Positions 46,775 to 57,845 of a DNA stretch of 64,000 nt are shown here, piece by piece. The stretch covers positions 124,001-188,000 of the forward strand of contig JAPDFW010000074.1 of NCBI GenBank assembly GCA_028826165.1, in the 5' to 3' direction. The stretch is from Anaeramoeba ignava. Lineage: Eukaryota; Metamonada; Anaeramoebidae. Both the position numbers and the translations under genes were made by a program. The notes below the pieces were generated by a model. That model was given only the letters and a program-made list of their open reading frames with translations, was not told the origin of the DNA and did no database searches. Every line of letters starts with the position of its first letter. The first letter of the stretch is position 1.

Positions 46775-49006
46775 ATGGGGAATCAATTTTCACTTGTAAT
46801 TCATAAAAAAAATTGGAAACAACATATTTCTTCAATGCAAGATTTTAAAGATCCTACAATTATTTTAAATCAAAAACTTCAAATTGAATTTGCAAATGTT
46901 CATTTTGTTGAATTTATTGGATCTTCTTTTTCTCAAGTTATTGATCAACATATCTCTGTTTTTTCTTTTGATTTTCAACCCTTTTTTAAATTAAATACGC
47001 CAAATGCTTTATTAAAAATTATAAATGATTCAACTCAGTAAAAACAAAATTTAAATCAAAATTTAAATCAAAATTCAAAACAAAATTCAAAACAAAATTC
47101 AAAACAAAATTCTAAACAAAATTCAAAACAAAATTCTAAACAAAATTCAAAACAAAATTCTAAATAAAATTTAAAACAAAATTCTAAATAAAATTTAAAA
47201 CAAAATTCAAAATTAAATTTAAAACAAAATTTAAAACAAAATTTAAAACAAAATTTAAAACAAAATTCAAAACAAAATTCTAAATAAAATTTAAAACAAA
47301 ATTCTAAATAAAATTTATAACTAAATTCAAAACAAAATTTAAAACAAAATTCTAAACAAAATTCTAAACAAAATTTATAACAAAATTCTAAACAAAATTT
47401 AAAACAAAATTTAAAACAAAATTCAAAACAAAATTTAAAACAAAATTTACAACAAAATTCTAAATAAAATTTAAAACAAAATTTAAAATAAAATTCAAAA
47501 CAAAATTAAAAATAAAATTTAAATCAAAATTCTAAACAAAATTCAAAATAAAATTCAAAACAAAATTCAAAATAAAATTTAAATCAAAATTCTAAATAAA
47601 ATTTAAAATAAAATTCAAAACAAAATTAAAAATAAAATTTAAATCAAAATTTAAATAAAATTAAATTTAATTCAAAAATAAAAAATAAAATTCAAAACAA
47701 AATTCTAAAATAAAATTCAAAAACAAAATTCAAAAACAAAATTCAAAACAAAAATTCAAAATTAAAAAATAAAATTTAAATCAAAATTCAAAATAAAATT
47801 TAAAACAAAATTCAAAACAAAATTCAAAACAAAATTCAAAACAAAATTCAAAACAAAATTCAAAATAAAATTCAAAACAAAATTCAAAATAAAATTCAAA
47901 ATAAAATTCAAAACAAAATTCAAAACAAAATTCAAAACAAAATTTAAATCAAAATTCTAAATCTAATTCTAATTAATTCAAAACAAAATTCTAAATAAAA
48001 TTTAAAACAAAATTCAAAACAAAATTTAAAACAAAATTTAAAATAAAATTCAAAACAAAATTCAAAACAAAATTTAAATCAAAATTTAAATCAAAATTTA
48101 AAACAAAATTTAAAACAAAATTTAAAACAAAATTAAAACAAAATTCAAAACAAAATTTACAATTAAATTCAAAACAAAATTCAAAACAAAATTCTAAATA
48201 AAATTCTAAATAAAATTCTAATTTAAATCAAAAATTAAATCAAAAAATTAAATCAAAAATTTTAATTTTATTTAAAATTTAGGTTTCAATCAGGAACATA
48301 CACAATAAATTGGATATTTCGACATTCAACATTAAAAACAAAAAAACCAACATCAGTTTCAATAACTTTTATAAGATTAGAAAACAAAAATTTAGCAGAA
48401 TTAATAATAAAACCAGATCAAAATACAATTTTAGAAAATGAAACAAATCAATCAACAGAAAAAGCAAAATCAACACAAGTTTCAAGATTAATTGAAAAAG
48501 AAGGAGTTGTTTCAACTTCTCAAATGGAAAAACAAATTTCTCAAATTTTTCAAGAATCACAAACTTTTGTAAAAGGAAAAAATTTAGAAGAAAAAACACA
48601 AAAAGTTTCAGAAAGTTTTTCAGAACTTGAAAAATTTATACAAAATTGTATTGAACAAAAAAATCAAACAATCCAAAAATTATCCGAAAATTTACTTAAA
48701 CAAAGAAAGCAAAATTCCAAACAAATTCAAAAATTGGAATCTCTTCTTGAATTTAGAATGGATGGAATGGAAGCGGTTAAAAGTCAAAAAAGAGAACTTT
48801 TGAGAGAAAATCAAATTTTGAAAAAAAAATTAAAACAAATAAAACCTTTATATGATAAACAAAAAAATTTCATTTTCCATTTAAATGATTTAATGGAAGT
48901 CGATAAATTTTTACAAGATGATTCAACAAAAAAATCTGTAGACAATTCTTTTGGTGAAATAAGTGAATTTTCTGAAGATGAATTTGAAGTTTCAGATAAA
49001 AATTAA
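46775..49006 (+). CDS. PAS-like domain plus coiled-coil protein, predicted myristoylated
   Basis: Two exons, 46775-47037 and 48283-49006, join in phase to give 328 residues. It starts MGNQFSLVIHKKNW, a good N-myristoylation signal. Residues about 25-140 have the PAS pattern: DPTIILNQKLQIEFANVHFV, then an FQSGTYTINWIFRHSTL strand pair and VSITFIRLE. A long Lys/Glu/Gln coiled coil follows (about 195-290, for example QKNQTIQKLSENLLKQRKQ), and the end is acidic and Ser-rich. PAS domains bind small ligands or partners. The likely setting is a membrane-attached signalling scaffold, but no enzymatic domain is present. The intron (1.25 kb) is an AAAATTCAAAAC array. Confidence 0.72.
47038..48282. repeat. 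AAAATTYAAAAC 12-bp array in the PAS-gene intron
   Basis: A 12-bp array of AAAATTCAAAAC, AAAATTTAAAAC and AAAATTCTAAAT forms runs from the donor GTAAAA to the acceptor TTTAG. In one frame it would read as an Asn/Gln/Lys/Phe protein but is interrupted by TAA variants. Confidence 0.85.
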
Positions 49007-49236
49007 AAACTTTTTTTTTATTAAATTTTTTAATTTTTTGTTTTTTAAATTTTTTAAACAAAAAAAAGACAAAAAAAAAAAGTTGTTTTAATTCTTAAAC
49101 AAAATTAAAATTAAAATTAAAATAATTATTGTTGTTTATTTTCTTTTGTTTTTTTGTGAATTACAAGAATTATTAAAAGGGGAAATTTGAAAAATAAATT
49201 TACACTTTAAATAAAGCTTGTAAAAAAAAAAGGAAA
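49007..49236. other. Convergent spacer
   Basis: About 230 bp between the PAS gene (+) and the Q/N-rich gene (-). T-runs follow the PAS stop codon. Nothing else is recognised. Confidence 0.55.
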
Positions 49237-50457
49237 TTAATTTTGATCTTTTTCAATTTTCATAATTTGATCATTTTCATCATTTTGAAATTGATTTATA
49301 TTATTTTGAAATTGATTTTGAAAATGATTTTGAAATTGATTTTGAAATTGATTTTGAAATTGATTTGTATTATTTTGAAATTGATTTGTTTGATTTTGAA
49401 ATTGATTTGTTTGATTTTGAAATTGATTTGTTTGATTTTGAAATTGATTTGTTTGATTTTGAAATTGATTTGTTTGATTTTGAAATTGATTTGTTTGATT
49501 TTGAAATTGATTCTCAAAAACAATACGATTATTTCTCTGTTTAGGAATCCAATATGGAGAATCACTAGAATCAACTTCAACTTGATTAGATTGAGTATTT
49601 GTATTTAAAAAATTAACTGAATTAGCATAAGAAGTTAGAGAAGGTGAATCATTTTTCAACACTTTAATATTATTAATAACTCCAAAAGAAAAATAAGTGT
49701 TTTCTTTTCGAACTGAATTTTGAGGCAAATCAATATTTTCTGAAAATCTTTGATATCTTTTCGAATAATTTTGCTGATTGATATTTAAATCTTGAGAATC
49801 ATCTTTCAAAATTTGATTTGAGTTTTGATTGTGAATAATATTGTTTGAATAAGAAATATTTCTTGAAAATAATCCTTCTTGATTTTGAAATGAATTTCTT
49901 GTGTTTTCATTTAAAGATTGATCATAACGCCAAATAAAATGATTTTCATCATTATTATTTGATTGGATTTGTTGATCTCTGAAATTAGTGTTTAAATTAG
50001 AACTGTCTGGATTATTTCGTGAGTTGATGTCTGTATTAAATGGATTTGTTATGTTTCTATTGAAATTATCTGCTGAACTGTGCAATTTAGAAGTTTGAAG
50101 TGATTTTTGGTTATTTTGATTTTTTTCCGTTGAATTTAATTTTTCTTGATAAATTTTAATTTTGGAATTTTGCTTTTCAAATGAATTTTTAAATTGATGT
50201 GAATTTTGCTTATAAAATGTATTTTTAAATTCATTTCTTATTGGATTTATTAATATTTTCTCCTTTTCTTTTCTTTTTTCTGGTTTTTCTGGTTTTTCTG
50301 GTTTTTCTGGAATATTCATTTGTGTAAAAAAATTTATATCACTTTTTGGGGATTCATTTCTTGTTTTGATCATTTTTTTATTTATTGCTTGTCTTTTAAA
50401 TTCAAATTCATGTAGAAATGAAGGTTTTTTGTTTGAATGCTTTCTTTCATTGAACAT
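49237..50457 (-). CDS. Asn/Gln-rich low-complexity protein with 7-residue repeats
   Basis: One exon of 406 residues, MFNERKHSNKKPSFLHEF to the end. No known domain is visible. The N-terminus is basic with a PEKPEKPEK run (about 50-62); the middle is Asn/Ser-rich; the C-terminal 90 residues are tandem NQFQNQT heptads (at least seven), then QFQNQFQNHFQN and a short acidic end. The 21-bp DNA unit is visible at 49370-49510. Such Q/N-rich sequence is prion-like and often marks RNA-binding or condensate-forming proteins, but no function can be named. There is a chance that further exons exist upstream. Confidence 0.65.
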   Translation of the reverse strand: MFNERKHSNKKPSFLHEFEFKRQAINKKMIKTRNESPKSDINFFTQMNIPEKPEKPEKPEKRKEKEKILINPIRNEFKNTFYKQNSHQFKNSFEKQNSKIKIYQEKLNSTEKNQNNQKSLQTSKLHSSADNFNRNITNPFNTDINSRNNPDSSNLNTNFRDQQIQSNNNDENHFIWRYDQSLNENTRNSFQNQEGLFSRNISYSNNIIHNQNSNQILKDDSQDLNINQQNYSKRYQRFSENIDLPQNSVRKENTYFSFGVINNIKVLKNDSPSLTSYANSVNFLNTNTQSNQVEVDSSDSPYWIPKQRNNRIVFENQFQNQTNQFQNQTNQFQNQTNQFQNQTNQFQNQTNQFQNQTNQFQNNTNQFQNQFQNQFQNHFQNQFQNNINQFQNDENDQIMKIEKDQN

Positions 50458-50742
50458 TCGTAATTGTTTATAAAATTAACAAAAAAAATAATTAAAAAAA
50501 AAATTAAAAAAATGAAAAAAAAAAAAATAAAAAAAAATTTATTTCTCTTTTAAAAAAAAAAACACAAAAAAAAAATTATAAAAAAAAAATTAAAATTTGA
50601 AATGTCAAATATCAAATTTAAATTGAAATAATCATTTCAAATAAAAAACCTAATCATTTTGGAAAAGAAACGTTTTACAAAAAAAAATAACTTTTTCTTT
50701 AAAATAATATCAAAGTAAACTTAATAAAAACTTAATAAAACT
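50458..50742. other. Spacer between two minus-strand genes
   Basis: About 285 bp of A-runs holding the 3' flank of the TALE gene and the upstream region of the Q/N-rich gene. A short unique part, TTTCAAATAAAAAACCTAATC, lies at about 50634. No gene is seen. Confidence 0.45.
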
Positions 50743-51303
50743 TTAAAGATCTGAAATATTTGGAGTTTTAGAAAAATCAATTTGTTCAATATCAATTTTT
50801 TTTCCTTTTCTAGTTTTAATTTGTTCAGCAATTTCTTTTGTTTCTGGTTTTAAAAGTAAAGGTCTAAGAATTCTTCTCTATTTAAAAATAAAAATGAAAT
50901 TAAAAATAAAGATTAAAAAATTTGTTTTTTGTTTTTTTTTTTTTTTTTTTTTTGAGATCTAAAAAAAAAACAACAATAATATTTTGTTCTTATTTTGAAT
51001 TGTTAATTTCATTTGTTTTTGTTTTTTTACTCTGGCATTAATAAAAAAATTGTTTGCTTGAGCCATTGTGACATTTGCAAGTCCACATAAAAGCATTTTT
51101 TCTCCTCTTGTTGGATAAGGATTTTCAATATTATAAAATAACCAAATTAATAAAATTCTTTTACTATGAACTGTTAATGAAGGTGGGTTTCGTTGCTTTT
51201 TTGCTTGTTTTAGGTTTGTTGTTAATTTCATTTGTTCTTGTTCTTCTTCATCGTCAGATTCTTCTCTTGGTTTTCTTTTATGTGATTTTGTTGTTAATGA
51301 CAT
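50743..51303 (-). CDS. TALE-class homeobox protein
   Basis: Exons 51303-51031 and 50877-50743 join in phase to give 135 residues. An acidic/basic N-terminus (HKRKPREESDDEEEQEQ) precedes a homeodomain of the three-amino-acid-loop-extension class: HSKRILLIWLFYNIENPYPTRGEK contains the diagnostic P-Y-P loop, and helix 3 reads NNFFINARRRILRP across the splice junction. In almost all homeodomains the helix-3 aromatic is Trp (WFINARRR); here it is Phe, while the DNA-contacting Asn (FINAR) is kept. TALE proteins (PBX/MEIS/KNOX) are DNA-binding transcription factors, often heterodimeric. At 135 residues it is small for the class, with no MEINOX-type partner domain. Confidence 0.86.
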
Positions 51304-51604
51304 TTATTATTTATTTTTTTTTTGTGTTTTTTTTTTTGGAAAGGAATTAAAAAAAAAAAAGATAAATGATAAACAAAGAAAAATGAAAAAGAATTGAAAA
51401 AAAAAAAATTAATAATAAATAGGGAAAACAGTTTTAGAACGTTTTTATGGGGGCATAACTAGTAAATAATTCGTGAGAAGTAAAATTAAAATTAATTAAA
51501 AAAAATAAAATAAAATAAAAAAGAAAAAAAAAGAAGAAATTTTTTTATTTTCTCCTTTTATTTTTTTTTTTCATTTTTTTCTTTTTTATTATTTTTTTTC
51601 CCAA
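51304..51604. other. Divergent intergenic region with a higher-complexity islet at 51420-51480
   Basis: The TALE (-) and adenylyltransferase (+) genes diverge here. Most is A/T runs, but 51420-51480 (AGGGAAAACAGTTTTAGAACG, then TTTTTATGGGGGCATAACTAG and TAAATAATTCGTGAGAAG) has near-balanced composition and no open frame. It could be a promoter element or a small RNA gene; I recognise neither. Confidence 0.35.
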
Positions 51605-54600
51605 ATGTTTTCTGTTGGAATTCTTAATCTAATAACTCCAACAAATCCTGATATATTTATTTCTCATCAAGAAAATGTTCATATTCTTTATTCTGCAATT
51701 CATTCTGTTGAACAAAAATTAATTATTACTTTAAATAATTGCATTCATTTAGAACTTGATTTGATTCAAAAAATACTTAATCTATATTATAATATTTTAT
51801 CTTTAGTTAATCCTCATGTTAATTCATCTATTATTCCTATTCAAAAATTTGATCATTTAGCTCAAACAAGTAATAATTTTATAAATAATTTTATATAGAA
51901 TTTTATAAATAATTTTATATATAATTTTATAAATAATTTTATAAATAATTTTATAAATAATTTTATAAATAATTTTATAAATAATTTTATAAATAATTTT
52001 ATAAATAATTTTATAAATAATTTTATAAATAATTTTATAAATAATTTTATAAATAATTTTATAAATAATTTTATAAATAATTTTATAAATAATTTTATAA
52101 ATAATTTTATAATTAATTTTATAAACAAATTTATTTAAAATTTATAAACAAATTTATAATTAAATTTATATTTAAATTTATTAATAATTTTATAAATAAT
52201 TTTATATATAATTTATAATTAATTTTATAAATAATTTTATAAATAATTTTATAAATAATTTTATATATTATTTTATAAACAATTTTATAAATAATTTTAT
52301 ATTTAATTTTATATTTAATTTTATAAACAATTTTATAAATAATTTTATAAATAATTTTATATTTAATTTTATAAATAATTTTATATTTAATTTTATAAAT
52401 AATTTTATTAATAATTTTATAAATAATTTTATATTTAATTTTATATTTAATTTTTATAAATAATTTTATAAATAATTTTATTAATAATTTTATAAATAAT
52501 TTTATAAATAATTTAATATTTAATTTTATATATAATTTTATATATAATTTTATATTTAACTTTATAAACAATTTTATAAACAATTTTATAAACAATTTTA
52601 TAAATAATTTTATAAATAATTTTATATTTAATTTTATAAACAATTTTATAATTAATTTTATAAATAATTTTATAAATAATTTTATAATTAATTTTATAAA
52701 CAAATTTATATATAATTTTATAAACAAATTTATATATAATTTTATAAACAAATTTATAAATAATTTTATAAACAAATTTATAAATAATTTTTATAAACAA
52801 ATTTATAAATAATATTATAAATAATTTTATATTTAATTTTATAAATAATATTATATTTAATTTTATAAATAATTTTATAAATAATTTATATACAATTTTA
52901 TAAACAATTTTATAAATAATTTTATTAATAATTTTATATATAATTTTATAAATAATTTTATTAATAATTTTATAAATAATTTTATAAATAATTTAATATT
53001 TAATTTTATATATAATTTTATAAATAATATTATATTTAATTTTATAAATAATTTTATAAATAATTTTATATACAATTTTATAAACAATTTTATAAACAAA
53101 TTTATAAATAATTTTATAAACAAATTTATAAATAATTTTATAAAACAATTTTATTAATAATTTTATAAATAATTTTATAAATAATTTTATAAACAATTTT
53201 ATTAATAATTTTATAAATAATTTTATAAACAATTTTATTAATAATTTTATAAATAATTTTATAAATAATTTTATTAATAATTTTATAAATAATTTTATAA
53301 ATAATTTTATAAATAAATTTATAAATAATTTTATATATAATTTTATAAACAATTTTATAAATAATTTTATAAATAATTTTATTAATAATTTTATATATAA
53401 TTTTATAAATAATTTTATAAATAATTTTATAAATAATTTTATTAATAATTTTATAAACAAATTTATTTAAAATTTATAAACAAATTTATAATTAAATTTA
53501 TAATTAAATTTATAAATAAATTTATAATTAAATTTTATAAATAATTTTATAAATAATTTTATAAATAATTTTTATAAATAATTTTATAATTAATTTTATA
53601 ATTAATTTTATAATTAATTTTATAAATAATTTTTATAAATAATTTTATAAATAATTTTATAATTAATTTTATAATTAATTTTATAAATAATTTTATATTT
53701 AATTTTATAAATAATTTTATAATTAATTTTTATATTTAATTTTATATATAATTTTATAAATAATTTTATAAATAATTTTATAAATAATTTTATATATAAT
53801 TTTATAAATAATTTTATATATAATTTTATAAATAATTTTATAAACAAATTTATTTAAAATTTATAAATAATTTTATATATAATTTTATATATAATTTTAT
53901 ATATAATTTTATAAATAATTTTATAAATAATTTTATAAATAATTTTATAAATAATTTTATAAACAAATTTATAATTAAATTTATAATTAAATTAATAATT
54001 AATTTTATAAATAATTTTATATATAATTTTTATAATTAATTTTATAAATAATTTAATAAATAATTTTTATAAATAATTTAATAAATAATTTTTATAAATA
54101 ATTTTATAATTAATTTTATAAATAATTTTATAAATAATTTTATAAATAATTTTATAAATAATTTTATAAATAATTTTATAAATAATTTTATAAATAATTT
54201 TATATAATTTTATAAATAAATTTATTTAAAATTTATAAATAATTTTATAAAACAATTTTATAAACAATTTTATATATAATTTTATAAATAAATTTATTTA
54301 AAATTTTATAATTAATTTTATAAATAATTTTATAAACAAATTAATAATTAATTTTATATATAATTTTATATAATTTTATAAATAATTTTATAAACAATTT
54401 TATAAATAATTTTATAAATAATTTTATAAATAATATTATAAATAATTTTATAAACAATTTTATAAACAAATTTATAAATAATTTTATAAACAATTTTATA
54501 AATAATTTTATAAACAAATTTATTTAAAATTTTATTAATAATTTAATAATTAATTTTATAATTAATTTTATAAATAAATTTATAAATAATTTTATAAATA

Positions 54601-56450
54601 ATTTAATAAATAATTTTATAAATAATTTTATAAATAATTTTATAAATAATTTTATAAATAATTTTATAAATAATTTTATAAACAATTTTATAAAACAATT
54701 TTATAAATAATTTTATAAATAATTTTATAATTAATTTAATAAATAATTTTATAAATAATTTTATAAACAATTTTATAATTAATTTTATAAATAATTTTAT
54801 TAATAATTTTATATTTAATTTTATATATAATTTTTAATTTTATATTTAATTTTATAAATAATTTTATAAATAATTTTATAAATAATTTTATAAATAATTT
54901 TATAAATAATTTTATAAATAATTTTATAAACAATTTTATAAACAATTTTATAAATAATTTTATAAATAATTTTATAATTAATTTTTATATAATTTTATAA
55001 ATAATTTTATAATTAATTTTTATAAATAAATTTTATAAATAATTTTATAAATAATTTAATAAAAATAATTTAATAAATAATTTTATAATTAATTTTATAA
55101 ATAATTTTATAATTAATTTTATAAATAATTTTATAATTAATTTTATAAATAATTTTATAATTAATTTTTATAATTTTAATTTTATATTTAATTTTATATT
55201 TAATTTTATATTTAATTTTATAATTAATTTTATAAATAATTTTTATAAATAATTTAATAAATAATTTTATAATTAATTTTATAATTAATTTTATAAACAA
55301 ATTTATTTAAAATTTTATAAACAAATTTATTTAAAATTTATTTAAAATTTATTTAAAATTTATTTAAAATTTTATAATTAATTTTATAAATAATTTTAGT
55401 GGAAGATCTTGATGTTATTTTTGGAACTACTTCAAATTTAGAAGGTATAAGATATACTTATTATTTATTAACAAAAAAATTTTTTTTTGTATTCTAATTC
55501 ATCTTTAATTCTTTATTTTAATAAGAATATAAAACTCAAATAATTGAAATTAATGAAATCAGATCTAAAAATTCGTTAAAACCATTAAAATTTTATTTAT
55601 GTGAAAAACAAGGAATGAATTTAACAATTTCTGTTGATAATTTAAGCACATGGAATCAAGAAATTATTGAAAAGGAAGAAGAAATATTAAAACCAGAAAA
55701 TCGTAAAAGAAAAATTTAATTGAAAAAATTTTTTTCCGATTTTTATTTTTATCATAATTATAAAAAAATTCTTTAGTTCAAATACAACATCCTACATTTG
55801 ATGGTGTTGTTCTTGGTGGAACTTTTGATCGTTTACATGCTGGTCATCGTGCTTTGCTAACAATAGCTGCTTTAATAGCAAATAAAAGATTATTAATTGG
55901 AATTACAAGTAAAAAGAAGATATTAAATAAAATTTATAATTATTATTCATTATTTATTTTGAAATGAAAATTTAAAAAGGTGGAAAATTTCTTCTTGGAA
56001 ATAAACTTCATGCAAATATGATTCAACCTTTTGATGTTAGAGTGAATGCAGTTGTTCAATTTATTTCATTAATTAAACCTGGATTAATTCTTGATGTAAA
56101 ATTTAATTATAAAAATTTAATTATAAAAATTTTAATTGAAAAATTTAAAGACAATTAGACTCACAGATCCATTTGGAGAATCAAAAACAGATCCAAATGT
56201 TCAAGCTATTGTTGTTAGTGAAGAAACAAGAAAATCAGCTCAAAAACTTAATGAAATTCGAATTGGAAATAATCTTCAAGCTTTAGAAATTGTTGTTATT
56301 GATTATGTTCAAGGTTTTGCTTATGTTGGAAATGAAGATTTTAAACTTAGTTCAAGTTATTTTAGACATCAAGAATGGGTTCAATCACAAAAAAAATTAT
56401 TAAGAAAAGGAAAACAAAAACAATTACTTAAAGAATCAAAATTGATTTAA
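51605..56450 (+). CDS. Phosphopantetheine adenylyltransferase (CoA biosynthesis)
   Basis: Six exons in phase (51605-51869, 55400-55444, 55526-55702, 55777-55908, 55980-56095, 56151-56450) give 344 residues. The C-terminal half is a nucleotidyltransferase of the eukaryotic PPAT type: VVLGGTFDRLHAGHRALL with the HxGH motif at 183-186, then LIKPGLILD, LTDPFGESKTDPNVQAIVVSEET and NEIRIGNNLQALEIVVID, matching the PPAT half of human COASY and yeast Cab4. It transfers AMP from ATP to 4'-phosphopantetheine to make dephospho-CoA. No dephospho-CoA kinase domain follows, so it is monofunctional. The N-terminal 160 residues are an extension, also seen in eukaryotic PPATs. The gene's first intron is 3.5 kb, the largest here, and consists only of a 12-bp array. 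Confidence 0.9.
51870..55399. repeat. 3.5-kb 12-bp minisatellite forming intron 1 of the adenylyltransferase gene
   Basis: About 290 units of ATTTTATAAATA with ATTA, ATAT and ACAA variants and a few ATTTAAAATTTATAAAC spacers, running from the donor to the acceptor TTTTAG. The minus strand is open for up to about 200 codons in (FIKL)n frames; these are by-products of the 12-bp period. Confidence 0.92.
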
Positions 56451-56765
56451 AACAGATAAAAAAATATAATTTCAAATTATTGATTTTTATCTTTATAATC
56501 TTTTTGTATTGATTAAGGATGTTCCTTTGAATTATTTCCATTTTGAATTTTAAGTTGAATTTTAATTTGAATTCAATTTTCTTTTTCTTTTTTTAAGTTG
56601 AAATTAAAATAAATTTTAAAATGATTTGATTTAAATTTTGTTTTGTTTTTATTTAAAGAAAAAAGAAAAAAGAAAAAAGAAGAATTTGTTGGTTTTTTGT
56701 TCCACTTTTGTTTTAAAAAAAAAAAAACAAAACAAAAGTGTTTTTGAAATTGTTTCCAATTCATT
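56451..56765. other. Convergent spacer
   Basis: About 315 bp between the adenylyltransferase (+) and the RPA32-like gene (-). It contains AAAACAGATAAAAAAATATAATTTC, an AAAAGAAAAAAG repeat and T-runs. No gene is seen. Confidence 0.5.
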
Positions 56766-57845
56766 TTAATTTGTTGAAATTTTTTTTTGATTGAAAATTT
56801 GATGATAATAAATGACTTCAAGAAAATGATAAGAAATTGCATTAAGATTTTTAATTTTTTCAATTTTAAGAGGATTAAGAGAATGTGATTTTTTATTAAA
56901 ACGAGCAAAAATTTGAACATAATCACCTTCTTGAAGAGAATCACTTTGATTCATTTCAAGATCAAATATTTTTAATTGAATCATAGCAGTTCCATCATCT
57001 AAAAGAAGCATTGGAAATGGTTGTTGATGAAATAGAACAAGATGTCCAATAAATGAAAAAATAAATTCATCTAATTCTTCTTCTTGTTCATTTGTGATGT
57101 TTTGTGTTTTCTTAAGTAAAATTCTAATTGAACAAGGGAAGATATTTTTTGATCTAATTTGAGTTTTTTTAGCTTGTTCTTGATTGAATTCAGTTTGTTC
57201 TTGTTCTTGGTATTGATTTAATTGGTTTTGAAATGAATTAAATTGATTTTCATTTTGATTTTGATTTTGAAATGAATTTGGATTTAATTGATTTTGATTT
57301 AATTGATTTTGATTTAATTGATTTTGATTTAATTGATTTTGATTTAATTGATTTGGATTTAATTGATTTGGATTTAATTGATTTGGATTTGGATTAAATT
57401 GATTTTGATTTAATTGATTTTGATTAAATTGATTTTGATTTTGATTAAATTGATTTTGATTTGGATTAAATTGATTTTGATTTTGAAATGGATTTGAATT
57501 TAATTGATTTTGATTTTGAAATGGATTTGAATTTAATTGATTTTGATTAAATTGATTTTCATTTGAATTTAATTGATTTTGATTTTGATTAAATTGATTT
57601 GGATTTTGAAATGGATTTGAATTTAATTGATTTTGATTTTGATTTTGATTAAATTGATTTTGATTAAATTGATTTGGATTTTGATTTAATTGATTTTGAA
57701 ATGAATTGGGATTAATTTGTTGTGCTAATCTTGTTTGTGGTTGTATTCTTTGGTTTTGAGAATATTTTTGAGGTGTTTTTGTTTGAATTAAATTGTTTTG
57801 TGTATTTAAAAATGGATTATAAGATTGTAAAGCAATTTGACTCAT
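56766..57845 (-). CDS. RPA2: RPA32-like single-stranded DNA-binding subunit with a long Q/N-rich N-terminus
   Basis: A single exon of 359 residues. The C-terminal third is an OB fold with RPA32 landmarks: IRSKNIFPCSIRILLKKTQ (human has VIPCTVSQILSATQ), FSFIGHLVLFHQQP, LLLDDGTAMIQLKIFD, GDYVQIFARFNKKSHSLNPL and a final YHFLEVIYYH. RPA32 is the middle subunit of replication protein A, which coats single-stranded DNA in replication and repair. Residues about 45-215 are instead an array of NQFNQNQLNQNQ and LNPNQLNQNQ units, encoded by 12- to 18-bp DNA repeats at 57240-57700. The usual RPA32 N-terminus is short and phosphorylated, and the usual C-terminal winged helix is missing here. The family call depends on the OB landmarks. 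Confidence 0.75.
   Translation of the reverse strand: MSQIALQSYNPFLNTQNNLIQTKTPQKYSQNQRIQPQTRLAQQINPNSFQNQLNQNPNQFNQNQFNQNQNQNQLNSNPFQNPNQFNQNQNQLNSNENQFNQNQLNSNPFQNQNQLNSNPFQNQNQFNPNQNQFNQNQNQFNQNQLNQNQFNPNPNQLNPNQLNPNQLNQNQLNQNQLNQNQLNQNQLNPNSFQNQNQNENQFNSFQNQLNQYQEQEQTEFNQEQAKKTQIRSKNIFPCSIRILLKKTQNITNEQEEELDEFIFSFIGHLVLFHQQPFPMLLLDDGTAMIQLKIFDLEMNQSDSLQEGDYVQIFARFNKKSHSLNPLKIEKIKNLNAISYHFLEVIYYHQIFNQKKISTN

Noticed and set aside
51862-55300. Long minus-strand open frames rich in Phe-Ile-Lys-Leu
   Set aside because: They follow the 12-bp period of the intron array exactly and have no unique sequence; they are by-products of a repeat without stops in one frame.
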